Below, piece after piece: positions 42,551-50,919 of a DNA stretch of 64,000 bases (position 1 is its first letter; every line of letters begins with the position of its first letter). A model generated the notes under the pieces. That model worked only from the letters and a program-made list of their open reading frames with translations. It was not told where the DNA came from and searched no databases. Source of the DNA: Streptomyces sp. LUP47B (lineage in GTDB: Bacteria; Actinomycetota; Actinomycetes; Streptomycetales; Streptomycetaceae); assembly GCF_001746295.1 (NCBI RefSeq), contig NZ_MJAH01000010.1:290124-354123 (forward strand), in the 5' to 3' direction. The position numbers and the translations under genes were made by a program.

Positions 42551-43900
42551 TCAGTACCGGCGTTCCTGCTTCTGCTTGCACTCCACGCACAGGGTCGCGC
42601 GCGGGAATGCCTGCATGCGCGCCTTGCCGATGGGGTTGCCGCAGTTCTCGCACAGGCCGTAGGTGCCGGCGTCGAGCCGCCCCAGAGCGCGTTCGGTCTG
42701 GATGAGCATCTCGCGCGCGTTGGCCGCGAGGGCCATCTCGCTCTCCCGCGTGATGTTCTTGGTCCCGGTGTCGGCCTGGTCGTCGCCGGCGCCGTCGCCG
42801 GAGTCCCGCATGAGCCCGACCAGGGACTCCTCCGAGGTGGTGATCTCGGTACGGAGCCGCAGGGCCTCGGCCGTGAGCTCGGCGCGCGCCTCGGCGACCT
42901 CTTCGGGCGTCCACGGGTCCTCACCAGGACGCACCGCGAGCTCTCCGGGCTCCACCGCGGAGACACGCGCGTTGGGTAGGGCGGTCTTCGCCGCCGTGGC
43001 CGTACCAGGAGTCTTCTTCGCAACCACTGTCGTGGCTCCCGTCTGCTTCGCGGCCTCGGCCGCGCCCGCCTTCTTGGCCGTGCTCTTCCTGGCCGCCCTC
43101 TTGGTGAGGGTGTTCTTCCCGGAGGTGCCCTGCCCGGCGTCCCCCTGCGGGGCACCGGCCTCCGTGGCGGCCTTCTCCTCGGCCGCGATGTCCTGCGCGG
43201 CCGTCTTCCTCCCCGCGCCCTTGGCCGCGCGCTTGGTCGCGGCCGTGTCCTTCACTGCGGATTCCTTGGCGACCGCCTTCTCCGTCACCGCTTCCTTGGC
43301 GGCCGCCTTCTTGGTACTGGCCTTCTCTGTGACCGCCTTCTCGGTCACCGCTTCCTTGGTGGCGGCTTTCTTCGTGGCCGCCTTCTTCGTAGCCGCCTTC
43401 TTCGTAGCCGCTTCCTTCGTGGCGGCCTTCTTCGTCACCGCTTTCTTGGTGGCTGTGGCTGTCTTCTTCGTGGCCGCCTTCTTCGCGGCGGAGGCTTTCT
43501 TGGCGACCGACTTCTTGGCGGCCGCCGCCTTCTTCGGCGTCGAGGCCTTCTTCGTGACAGAGGTCTTGCCGACGCCCTTGGTGACGTCTGCCGTCCCGCC
43601 GGCAGGCGCCTCGGCCGCGGGTCTCCCGGCCGAGGCCTCCTCCGCGGCCGTCCGGCCGCCGGGAGCCGCCGTGGCCTTCTTGGCGCCGCTCGCCTTCCGG
43701 GGCGCCGCCTTCTTCGCCACGGCCTTCTCGCCACCCGCGCGAGTGCTCTTGACGGCAGCCTTCTTCGCGACGCTCTTCGCCGCCGCTCCGACGGCCTTCA
43801 CGGCCTTGGCGGCCGCGCCCTTGGCCTCGCCGCCGGAGGCACGGGCATGGGTGGACCGGCCCGACGCCGACTGCTGTACGGCGGTCTTCTTCGCCACCAT
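42551..43900 (-). CDS. TraR/DksA zinc-finger protein with histone-H1-like Lys/Ala tail
   Basis: A 449-residue protein in two parts. Residues 1 to about 310 are almost only Ala, Lys, Thr, Val and Glu in KKAATKKA-type repeats, like histone H1/HU-tail sequences. The C-terminal 130 residues form a TraR/DksA domain: a coiled region (ARAELTAEALRLRTEITTSE) and the zinc finger CENCGNPIGKARMQAFPR then LCVECKQKQERRY, with four Cys. A DksA-like partner binds RNA polymerase; the tail suggests DNA binding or nucleoid association (inference). It diverges from ileS across a 295-base gap. Confidence 0.88.
   Translation of the reverse strand: MVAKKTAVQQSASGRSTHARASGGEAKGAAAKAVKAVGAAAKSVAKKAAVKSTRAGGEKAVAKKAAPRKASGAKKATAAPGGRTAAEEASAGRPAAEAPAGGTADVTKGVGKTSVTKKASTPKKAAAAKKSVAKKASAAKKAATKKTATATKKAVTKKAATKEAATKKAATKKAATKKAATKEAVTEKAVTEKASTKKAAAKEAVTEKAVAKESAVKDTAATKRAAKGAGRKTAAQDIAAEEKAATEAGAPQGDAGQGTSGKNTLTKRAARKSTAKKAGAAEAAKQTGATTVVAKKTPGTATAAKTALPNARVSAVEPGELAVRPGEDPWTPEEVAEARAELTAEALRLRTEITTSEESLVGLMRDSGDGAGDDQADTGTKNITRESEMALAANAREMLIQTERALGRLDAGTYGLCENCGNPIGKARMQAFPRATLCVECKQKQERRY
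43259..43500 (-). repeat. Tandem repeats encoding the Lys/Ala tail
   Basis: Degenerate 15-nt units encode successive ATKKA, VTEKA and similar pentapeptides in the TraR/DksA-tail gene. The most regular copies are near 43370-43440, where near-identical units encode AATKK. Such arrays can expand or contract by slippage. Confidence 0.7.
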
Positions 43901-43912
43901 GCCGCGGCCCCT

Positions 43913-43925
43913 TCACATATTGTGA
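43913..43925. promoter_or_regulatory. Palindrome upstream of the TraR/DksA gene
   Basis: TCACATATTGTGA is a perfect 5-bp inverted repeat around TAT, 13 bases upstream of the ATG on the minus strand and among the few AT-rich stretches here. It may be an operator or a promoter -10 element; the binding factor is unknown. Confidence 0.4.
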
Positions 43926-44184
43926 TCTTGCTCGCGAATCGTGCTGGGACGATAAATCGACTTCAGTCCCGCGGCAACGGGGCACGCCGCCCGATTCGCC
44001 CGCCCCGCGCGCGCGGGGCGGGAAGCATGCATGCGTTGTGCCCAGCTCCCCGCCAGGTAATCCGCCGGACCGTCCGTCCCGGAATCCGAACAGCCGTGCC
44101 GCTCCATTCGGGTCACTCCGTGCCCTACGGCGGCCTCCGCGTCCGGCCCCGGAAATCCGGTCGGCCACTGTCCCCGGGGCGCCG

Positions 44185-44190
44185 TACACT
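44185..44190 (+). promoter_or_regulatory. Probable -10 element of the ileS T-box transcript
   Basis: TACACT lies about 10 bases before the likely start of the T-box leader. No good -35 is visible at 17 bases upstream, so the assignment rests on the -10 and its position. Confidence 0.4.
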
Positions 44191-44196
44191 GGGCGG

Positions 44197-44500
44197 AGCG
44201 AAAAGCGTGGATGGGGACGAGTAGCGGCGTACGCAGCCCAGAGCGACCCGGGGACGGTGGAAGCCCGGGGGCGAGCGCGACGTGAAGATCACCCCGGAGC
44301 CGCCGGAAGAAAGCCTTGGATCAGTGGGCTCCGCCCACGGGCCACCAGGGCCGGTAGACCCGGCATCGCGACCCCAATGAGGGGGCTCACCGACGCACAC
44401 CAGGCGTCGGCGGGCCAAGGAGGGTGGTACCGCGGGAGCGCGCCGAAACCGGCGCAGGGGCTCTCGTCCCTCCGGACGGAAGGCAGCAAGTCCGCCGGAG
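44197..44500 (+). ncRNA. ileS T-box riboswitch
   Basis: A tRNA-sensing leader in front of ileS. The canonical T-box AGGGTGGTACCGCG is at 44421-44434. Upstream, AGTA at 44220-44223 is the Stem I motif, and GAAGATCACC has ATC (44288-44290) as the likely specifier codon for isoleucine. AGGGTGGTACCGCGGGAGC can pair with GCTCTCGTCCCTCC as the antiterminator/antisequestrator. There is no T-run; in actinobacteria ileS T-boxes act on translation, and GGAGGAAGC near 44497 is the ribosome site. Uncharged tRNA-Ile should raise expression. The exact 5' end is inferred. Confidence 0.9.
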
Positions 44501-44511
44501 GAAGCTCGCTG

Positions 44512-47500
44512 ATGACAACGCCGACGTACCGCCAGGTGCCCGCCCAGGTCGACCTGCCCGCGCTCGAGCACGCGGTGCTCGACTTCTGGCGCGAGCAGAA
44601 GATCTTCGCCAAGAGCCTGGAGCAGTCCGAGGGCCGCCCCGAGTGGGTGTTCTACGAGGGCCCGCCCACCGCCAACGGCATGCCCGGCGCCCACCACATC
44701 GAGGCGCGCGTCTTCAAGGACGTCTTCCCTCGCTTCCGCACCATGCGCGGCTACCACGTGGCCCGCAAGGCGGGCTGGGACTGTCACGGCCTGCCGGTGG
44801 AGCTGGCGGTCGAGAAGGAGCTCGGCTTCACCGGCAAGAAGGACATCGAGGCGTACGGCATCGCCGAGTTCAACGCCAAGTGCCGCGAGTCCGTGACCCG
44901 CCACACCGACGCCTTCGAGGCGCTCACGACCCGCATGGGCTACTGGACCGACCTCCACGACCCCTACCGCACGATGGACCCGGAGTACATCGAGTCCGTC
45001 TGGTGGTCGCTCAAGGAGATCTTCAACAAGGGCCTGCTGGTCCAGGACTACCGCGTGGCCCCCTGGTGCCCCCGCGACGAGACGGGCCTGTCGGACCACG
45101 AGCTGGCGCAGGGCTACGAGACGATCGTCGACCCTTCCGTGTACGTCCGTTTCCCGCTCACCTCCGGTCCGCTCGCCGGCCAGGCCGCGCTCCTGGTCTG
45201 GACGACGACCCCCTGGACGCTGGTGTCCAACACGGCCGTGGCCGCGCACCCCGAGGTCACCTACGTCGTCGCGACCAACGGTGAGGAGAAGCTCGTCGTC
45301 GCCGAGCCGCTGCTCGCCAAGGCGCTCGGCGAGGGCTGGGAGACCACCGGCGAGTCCTTCACCGGCGCCGAAATGGAGCGCTGGACCTATCAACGTCCGT
45401 TCGAGCTCGTGGAGTTCCCGGAGCCGGCCCATTACGTGGTCAACGCCGAGTACGTCACGACCGAGGACGGTACGGGCCTGGTCCACCAGTCCCCCGCGTT
45501 CGGTGAGGACGACCTCAAGGTCTGCCGCGCCTACGGCCTGCCCGTCGTGAACCCCGTGCGCCGCGACGGCACGTTCGAGGAGGACGTCCCCCTGGTCGGC
45601 GGCGTCTTCTTCAAGAAGGCGGACGAAAAGCTCACCGAGGACCTCCAGCAGCGCGGCCTCCTCTTCAAGCACATCCCGTACGAGCACAGCTATCCCCACT
45701 GCTGGCGCTGCCACACCGCGCTCCTCTACTACGCGCAGCCGTCCTGGTACATCCGCACCACGGCCGCCAAGGACCGCCTCCTCCAGGAGAACGAGAACAC
45801 CAACTGGTTCCCGGAGACGGTGAAGCACGGCCGCTTCGGCGACTGGCTGCAGAACAACATCGACTGGGCGCTGTCCCGCAACCGCTACTGGGGCACTCCG
45901 CTGCCGATCTGGCGCTGCGAGGACGACCACCTCACCGTCGTGGGCTCCCGCGCGGAGCTCACCGAGCTGACCGGCACGGACCACTCCGACCTGGACCCGC
46001 ACCGCCCGTTCATCGACGAGGTCACCTTCGCGTGCCCCCAGTGCCAGAAGACGGCCACGCGCGTGCCGGAGGTCATCGACGCCTGGTACGACTCGGGTTC
46101 GATGCCGTTCGCGCAGTGGGGCTACCCGTACAAGAACAAGGAGCTGTTCGAGTCCCGCTACCCGGCGCAGTTCATCAGCGAGGCCATCGACCAGACCCGG
46201 GGCTGGTTCTACACGCTGATGGCCGTGGGCACCCTGGTCTTCGACAAGTCGTCGTACGAGAACGTCGTCTGCCTCGGTCACATCCTCGCCGAGGACGGCC
46301 GCAAGATGTCCAAGCACCTGGGCAACACCCTGGAGCCGATCCCCCTGATGGACCGGCACGGCGCGGACGCGGTGCGCTGGTTCATGGCGGCCGGCGGCTC
46401 CCCGTGGGCGGCCCGTCGCGTGGGCCACGGCACGATCCAGGAGGTCGTCCGCAAGACGCTCCTGACGTACTGGAACACGGTTGCCTTCCAGGCCCTGTAC
46501 GCCCGTACGTCGAACTGGGCGCCCAGCGAGGCGGACCCGGCCCCGGCCGACCGCCCGGTCCTGGACCGCTGGCTGCTGTCCGAACTGCACGCGCTGACCG
46601 ACCAGGTGACCCAGTCCCTGGAGTCGTACGACACCCAGCGCGCCGGCAAGCTCCTGTCGGCGTTCGTCGACGACCTGTCCAACTGGTACGTACGCCGGTC
46701 CCGGCGCCGCTTCTGGCAGGGCGACAAGGCCGCGCTGCGCACGCTGCACGAGGTCGTCGAGACGGTCACCAAGCTGATGGCCCCGCTGACCCCGTTCATC
46801 ACCGAGCGGGTCTGGCAGGACCTGGTCGTGCCGGTCTCCCCCGGCGTCCCGGAGTCCGTGCACCTGGCGTCCTGGCCGGAGGCGGATCTGTCCGCCATCG
46901 ACCCGGAGCTGTCGAAGCAGATGGTCCTGGTGCGCCGGCTCGTCGAGCTGGGCCGTGCCACGCGCGCGGAGTCGGGTGTGAAGACCCGTCAGCCGCTGTC
47001 CCGGGCGCTCATCGCCGCGACCGGCTTCGGCTCCCTCGACCGTGAACTGCACGCGCAGATCACGGAGGAGCTCAACGTGAGCGCGCTCGCCTCCCTCAGC
47101 GAGGTCGGCGGCAGCCTGGTCGACACCACGGCGAAGGCCAACTTCCGCGCTCTCGGCAAGCGTTTCGGCAAGCGCGTCCAGGACGTGGCCAAGGCCGTCG
47201 CGGGCGCCGACGCGGCCGCGCTCTCCCTCGCCCTGCGCGAGGGCACGGCGTCGGTCGAGGTCGACGGCGAGACGATCACGCTCGCCCCCGATGAGGTGAT
47301 CATCACGGAGACCCCGCGCGAGGGCTGGTCGGTGGCGTCCGACTCCGGTGCGACGGTGGCGCTGGACCTGGAGATCACGGAGGAACTCCGTCAGGCGGGC
47401 CTGGCCCGTGACGCGATCCGTCTGATCCAGGAGGCCCGCAAGAACAGCGGCCTCGACGTGGCCGACCGTATCGCGCTCCGCTGGACGGCCACGGACCCGG

Positions 47501-47649
47501 CCGTGATCGCGGCTCTGTCCGAGCACACGCCCCTGATCGCCGACGAGGTCCTGGCCACGGACTTCGCCCAGGGTGAGGCGGACGACACCTACGGCACCCC
47601 GTTCACCGACGAGGGCCTGTCCCTGACGTTCCGCCTGCGCAAGGCGTAA
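44512..47649 (+). CDS. ileS: Isoleucyl-tRNA synthetase with a swapped GXHH signature
   Basis: A 1045-residue class I synthetase that attaches isoleucine to tRNA-Ile. The first signature reads GMPGAHHIEAR, with G-A-H-H at residues 59-62 where HXGH is usual; the second is the normal KMSKH in DGRKMSKHLGN. Editing (CP1) and anticodon-binding domains are present, and CPQCQK provides a zinc site; WCPRDETGLSDHE replaces the usual CPRCGT. These features mark an IleRS type 2-like enzyme, of which a GXHH subset has been reported (from memory) to be highly mupirocin-resistant. ATG 44512 follows GGAGGAAGC. Controlled by the T-box upstream. Confidence 0.95.
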   Translation: MTTPTYRQVPAQVDLPALEHAVLDFWREQKIFAKSLEQSEGRPEWVFYEGPPTANGMPGAHHIEARVFKDVFPRFRTMRGYHVARKAGWDCHGLPVELAVEKELGFTGKKDIEAYGIAEFNAKCRESVTRHTDAFEALTTRMGYWTDLHDPYRTMDPEYIESVWWSLKEIFNKGLLVQDYRVAPWCPRDETGLSDHELAQGYETIVDPSVYVRFPLTSGPLAGQAALLVWTTTPWTLVSNTAVAAHPEVTYVVATNGEEKLVVAEPLLAKALGEGWETTGESFTGAEMERWTYQRPFELVEFPEPAHYVVNAEYVTTEDGTGLVHQSPAFGEDDLKVCRAYGLPVVNPVRRDGTFEEDVPLVGGVFFKKADEKLTEDLQQRGLLFKHIPYEHSYPHCWRCHTALLYYAQPSWYIRTTAAKDRLLQENENTNWFPETVKHGRFGDWLQNNIDWALSRNRYWGTPLPIWRCEDDHLTVVGSRAELTELTGTDHSDLDPHRPFIDEVTFACPQCQKTATRVPEVIDAWYDSGSMPFAQWGYPYKNKELFESRYPAQFISEAIDQTRGWFYTLMAVGTLVFDKSSYENVVCLGHILAEDGRKMSKHLGNTLEPIPLMDRHGADAVRWFMAAGGSPWAARRVGHGTIQEVVRKTLLTYWNTVAFQALYARTSNWAPSEADPAPADRPVLDRWLLSELHALTDQVTQSLESYDTQRAGKLLSAFVDDLSNWYVRRSRRRFWQGDKAALRTLHEVVETVTKLMAPLTPFITERVWQDLVVPVSPGVPESVHLASWPEADLSAIDPELSKQMVLVRRLVELGRATRAESGVKTRQPLSRALIAATGFGSLDRELHAQITEELNVSALASLSEVGGSLVDTTAKANFRALGKRFGKRVQDVAKAVAGADAAALSLALREGTASVEVDGETITLAPDEVIITETPREGWSVASDSGATVALDLEITEELRQAGLARDAIRLIQEARKNSGLDVADRIALRWTATDPAVIAALSEHTPLIADEVLATDFAQGEADDTYGTPFTDEGLSLTFRLRKA

Positions 47650-47660
47650 CCGGCGAGAGC

Positions 47661-47694
47661 GAAGGCCCGGTCCCCAGGAGGGGGCCGGGCCTTC
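47661..47694 (+). terminator. Terminator after ileS
   Basis: GAAGGCCCGG (47661-47670) pairs with CCGGGCCTTC (47685-47694), with CCCC/GGGG extending the stem, 11 bases after the stop. Confidence 0.8.
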
Positions 47695-47730
47695 CGCGTC
47701 TTGGCGACACTGTGATCAACCCGCGTAAAA

Positions 47731-47766
47731 GGGCGGGGCCCCGGATCGAAATCCGGGGCCCCGCCC
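47731..47766. terminator. Terminator between ileS and divIVA
   Basis: A perfect 16-bp stem (47731-47746 with 47751-47766, CGAA tetraloop) lies downstream of divIVA on the minus strand and of ileS on the plus strand; it probably serves divIVA and backs up the ileS terminator. Confidence 0.88.
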
Positions 47767-47802
47767 TGAACGCTGCCGACGCCTAAGGCGTACTAGAGGC
47801 CG

Positions 47803-49029
47803 TCAGTTGTCGTCCTCGTCGATGAGGAAGCCACGCATCGGCGAGGGAGCCTGTCCCATCGGACCAGGACCCTGGGGCCGTACCGGCGCCATCGGCTGGG
47901 TCATCGCGGGAGACATCTGCTGCTGGCCGCCGTAGGACGGGCCGGCCGGCGAAGGACCGCCGCCCATGCCCTGGTTGCCGCCGTACGACGGCGCGCTCGC
48001 ACCGGCCGGAGCCATGGAAGGCGCCGGGGACGGCGGCAGCGACGCGGTCGCCGGGGTACGCGGCGGAGCCAGCGAGTCGTCGGCCTGGGTCTCCAGCTGA
48101 CGCAGCTGCGACTCGAGGTACGACTTCAGACGCGTGCGGTACTCGCGCTCGAAGCCGCGCAGGTCCTCGACCTTGCGCTCCAGCGTGGCGCGGGCGGACT
48201 CGAGGGAGCCCATCGCGACACGGTGCTTCTCCTGCGCGTCCCGCTCCAGCGCGTCGGCCTTGGCACGGGCGTCACGCTCAAGACCCTCGGCACGCGAACG
48301 AGCCTCGCCGACGATCTTGTTGGCCTCGGAGCGAGCCTCGGCGATCGCCTGGTCGGCGGTCTGCTGGGCCAGCGAGAGGACACGGGCGGCGCTGTCGCCA
48401 CCGGGGCCCTGACCGGGGCCGCCCATCGGACCGCCCATGGGGCCGCCCATCGGGCCACCCATCTGCTGCTGCATGGGCGGCTGACCGCCCATCTGACCCT
48501 GGCCCATGGGGCCCTGGCCCATCTGACCCTGACCCATCGGGCCTTGGCCCATCTGACCCTGGCCCATGGGGCCCTGGCCCATCTGACCCTGACCCATCTG
48601 GCCGGGGCCCTGCGGGCCACCCTGGCCACCGCCGGGACCGGCGGGCAGCTGCGGAGCACCACTCGGCAGCTGGGGCGGGCCACCCATGGGGCCGCCCATC
48701 TGCTGCTGCGGCGGACCGGATATGCCGGCGGGCACCGGAGCGCCGGGACCTGGGCCGCGCATGCCCTGCTGCGGCATTCCCTGTCCGGGCATGCCACCCT
48801 GCTGCTGGTCCTGCTGCTCCGGGGGCTTGCGCATGTTCTGCTGGTTCTGGGCAGCAGCACGCGTCGCCGCGGCCAGCTTGGCGCGCAGGTCCTCGTTCTC
48901 GCGCAACAGGCGCGTCAGTTCGGCTTCGACCTCGTCGAGGAAGGCATCGACCTCGTCCTCGTCATAGCCTTCTCGGAGGCGGACGGTCGTGAACTGCTTG
49001 TTCCGCACGTCCTCGGGGGTCAACGGCAT
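47803..49029 (-). CDS. divIVA: DivIVA / Wag31 cell-tip protein
   Basis: A 408-residue DivIVA that marks hyphal tips and directs polar wall growth, essential in Streptomyces. The N-terminal membrane-binding domain MPLTPEDVRNKQFTTVRLRE and the first coiled coil (DEVDAFLDEVEAELTRLL) are intact. A central Gly/Gln/Met/Pro-rich linker with MGQGP/MGQGQ repeats follows, then the second coiled coil (about 215-310) and a C-terminal Pro/Ala/Gly tail ending RGFLIDEDDN. Last gene of the ftsZ-to-divIVA run; ylmH, found between ylmG and divIVA in Bacillus, is absent. Confidence 0.95.
   Translation of the reverse strand: MPLTPEDVRNKQFTTVRLREGYDEDEVDAFLDEVEAELTRLLRENEDLRAKLAAATRAAAQNQQNMRKPPEQQDQQQGGMPGQGMPQQGMRGPGPGAPVPAGISGPPQQQMGGPMGGPPQLPSGAPQLPAGPGGGQGGPQGPGQMGQGQMGQGPMGQGQMGQGPMGQGQMGQGPMGQGQMGGQPPMQQQMGGPMGGPMGGPMGGPGQGPGGDSAARVLSLAQQTADQAIAEARSEANKIVGEARSRAEGLERDARAKADALERDAQEKHRVAMGSLESARATLERKVEDLRGFEREYRTRLKSYLESQLRQLETQADDSLAPPRTPATASLPPSPAPSMAPAGASAPSYGGNQGMGGGPSPAGPSYGGQQQMSPAMTQPMAPVRPQGPGPMGQAPSPMRGFLIDEDDN
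48488..48600 (-). repeat. MGQGP/MGQGQ-encoding tandem repeat in divIVA
   Basis: A 15-nt unit encoding MGQGP or MGQGQ is repeated about eight times. A stretch of about 50 bases beginning at 48488 recurs almost exactly 60 bases later at 48548. Copy number is likely to vary by slippage. Confidence 0.85.
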
Positions 49030-49081
49030 CTCTTCACCTCAACGTAGTCATCGGCAGTCGGCAAGACCGTATCGTCCACAG

Positions 49082-49372
49082 TCACCTCGCCAGGTTTCCC
49101 GTGATGGAGATGAGGATGTAGACGATGATCATCAGCACGAAGAAGGACAGGTCGAGCGCCACGCCCCCGAGACGCAGCGGCGGGATGAACCGCCGCAGAA
49201 GCTTCAACGGTGGATCGGTGACAGTGTAGGTGGCCTCCAGAACGACCACCATCGCCTTGCCGGGTTGCCACGAGCGGGCGAACTGGAAGACGTAGTCCAT
49301 GACCAACCGGAAGATGAGCACGATGAGGAACACCATCAGCGCGATGTAGATCACCTGCGCGAACACGCTCAT
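49082..49372 (-). CDS. YggT family membrane protein (YlmG)
   Basis: A 96-residue YggT protein with two hydrophobic regions: VFAQVIYIALMVFLIVLIFRLVM and LDLSFFVLMIIVYILISITG. The family pattern RLVMDYVFQFAR and DPPLKLLRRFIPPL is present. It lies between sepF and divIVA, as ylmG does in the conserved division cluster; roles in division-site membrane organisation are suggested but not proven. Confidence 0.9.
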   Translation of the reverse strand: MSVFAQVIYIALMVFLIVLIFRLVMDYVFQFARSWQPGKAMVVVLEATYTVTDPPLKLLRRFIPPLRLGGVALDLSFFVLMIIVYILISITGNLAR

Positions 49373-49422
49373 GGTCTGTCTTTCCCTCTCCCCTGTTCCG
49401 TACTTCGTTCCGGTTGTGCTTC

Positions 49423-50064
49423 TCAGCTCTGGTTGAAGAACCCGCCCTCTGCGATGCGGGCCTTGTCCTCCGCCGTGACATCGACGTTAGCAGGCGACAA
49501 CAGGAACACCTTCTGCGTCACCCGCTCGATGCTGCCGTGAAGACCAAACACCAAACCGGCCGCAAAGTCGACAAGTCGCTTGGCGTCTGTGTCATCCATC
49601 TCAGTCAGATTCATGATCACCGGGGTGCCCTCACGGAAGTGTTCCCCGATGGTACGGGCCTCGTTGTAGGTCCGAGGGTGAAGCGTGGTGATCCGGTAAG
49701 GCTCTCGTTCCGACACGACCTTGGGCATGATCACCGGTGCGTTCTTCTCCAGGCTTGCGCGCTCTTGTGTGATGGATGCCACGGGCGCGATACGCGCGGG
49801 ACGCACCGATTCCGCGGCCGGCGAAGTGGATCGGGGCACGGAGTCGCGCGGCACCGAGGACTGCACAACTCTGACCGATTCATCCCTTTCGGGCTGAAGT
49901 ACCTGATGTGACTGGTGAGACGGCTCATGCCGTCGGCGGTCCCGCTCGGGCTCCGGGTCGAGTTCCGGTTCGAAGTCGTCGTCGGGGTCGAAACCGCGGC
50001 CGTCGTACCCATCGTCCTCCACGAGGCCGAGGTAGACCGCCATCTTGCGCATCGCGCCGGCCAT
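49423..50064 (-). CDS. sepF: Cell division protein SepF
   Basis: SepF links FtsZ to the membrane, the main anchor in bacteria without FtsA. The N-terminal membrane-binding amphipathic helix is MAGAMRKMAVYLGLVEDDG; a disordered acidic/Arg/His-rich linker (about 25-110) precedes the C-terminal FtsZ-binding fold with NEARTIGEHFREGTPVIMNL and RVTQKVFLLSPANVDVT. ATG 50064 was chosen because the amphipathic helix starts there; the open frame extends to 50124 but is not conserved in type. 213 residues. Confidence 0.94.
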   Translation of the reverse strand: MAGAMRKMAVYLGLVEDDGYDGRGFDPDDDFEPELDPEPERDRRRHEPSHQSHQVLQPERDESVRVVQSSVPRDSVPRSTSPAAESVRPARIAPVASITQERASLEKNAPVIMPKVVSEREPYRITTLHPRTYNEARTIGEHFREGTPVIMNLTEMDDTDAKRLVDFAAGLVFGLHGSIERVTQKVFLLSPANVDVTAEDKARIAEGGFFNQS

Positions 50065-50193
50065 TCTCTGAGTCCTCCGCTCTGTGGTGGATCGGCTGAC
50101 GACTGCCAAGTGCCCGCGATCCACGAGGTCGTTATGACCGCCTTTCGGCGGAAATGACCATATTTTCTGCTGTGGTCCGACTTCTTGGCGACG

Positions 50194-50913
50194 TTACCCG
50201 AGCCTGGGGCGGACTCCGAGTACCGCGGTGCCGACGCGCACATGTGTCGCCCCTGCCGCCACGGCCTGTTCGAGGTCCGCACTCATCCCTGCCGAGACCA
50301 TGTTCGCAGCCTGATGGACTCGGCGCAGGTCCGTCGACAAATCCATCAACCGCTCGAACGCCGCCTGTTCGCGTCCCGCGTACTCCCCGGTGAGCGGAGC
50401 GACGGTCATCAACCCGTCGAGCCGCAACCCCGGAGCCCGGGCCACGAGATCGGCCAACTCCGCGATTCCGCCTGGCGCCACGCCACCCCGCTCCCCTCGC
50501 TCGCTCGATCCGGCGTCGAGCGCGACCTGGATGAGACATCCCACTTCACGCCCGGCCTTCACGGCCTCCTTCGAAAGGGCCGTCACCAACTTGGAACGAT
50601 CGACAGACTGCACGAGATCCGCGTAACCAACCACAGATCGCACCTTGTTGGTCTGCAATTGACCAACAAAGTGCCAAGTAAGCGGCAGATCCGAACATTC
50701 GGCGGCCTTGGGGGCCGCGTCCTGGTCCTTGTTCTCGGCGACATGACGCACGCCGAGCTCCGAGAGCATCCGCACATCGCTCGCGGGATAGGTCTTGGTG
50801 ACCACGATGAGGGTCACCTCCTCCCGCGCCCGGCCGGCGGCCGCGCACGCGGCGGCGATGCGCTGCTCCACCTTCGCCAGATTTGCGGCGAGTTCATCCT
50901 TACGGTCCGTCAT
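50194..50913 (-). CDS. YggS/YlmE family PLP-binding protein
   Basis: A 239-residue PLP homeostasis protein. The cofactor lysine is in VVTKTYPASDVRML, and WHFVGQLQTNKVRSV, the conserved LGTAVLGVRP-type end VGTAVLGVRPRLG is at the C-terminus, and SAGMSADLEQAVAAGATHVR is a PLP phosphate-binding segment. It controls cellular vitamin B6 balance in the family. Between pgeF and sepF, as ylmE is in the ylm cluster. Confidence 0.93.
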   Translation of the reverse strand: MTDRKDELAANLAKVEQRIAAACAAAGRAREEVTLIVVTKTYPASDVRMLSELGVRHVAENKDQDAAPKAAECSDLPLTWHFVGQLQTNKVRSVVGYADLVQSVDRSKLVTALSKEAVKAGREVGCLIQVALDAGSSERGERGGVAPGGIAELADLVARAPGLRLDGLMTVAPLTGEYAGREQAAFERLMDLSTDLRRVHQAANMVSAGMSADLEQAVAAGATHVRVGTAVLGVRPRLG

Positions 50914-50919
50914 GCCCTA

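Noticed and set aside
48488..48600. CRISPR-like array from regularly spaced repeats.
   Set aside because: The repeats are in-frame codons of divIVA with no spacers.
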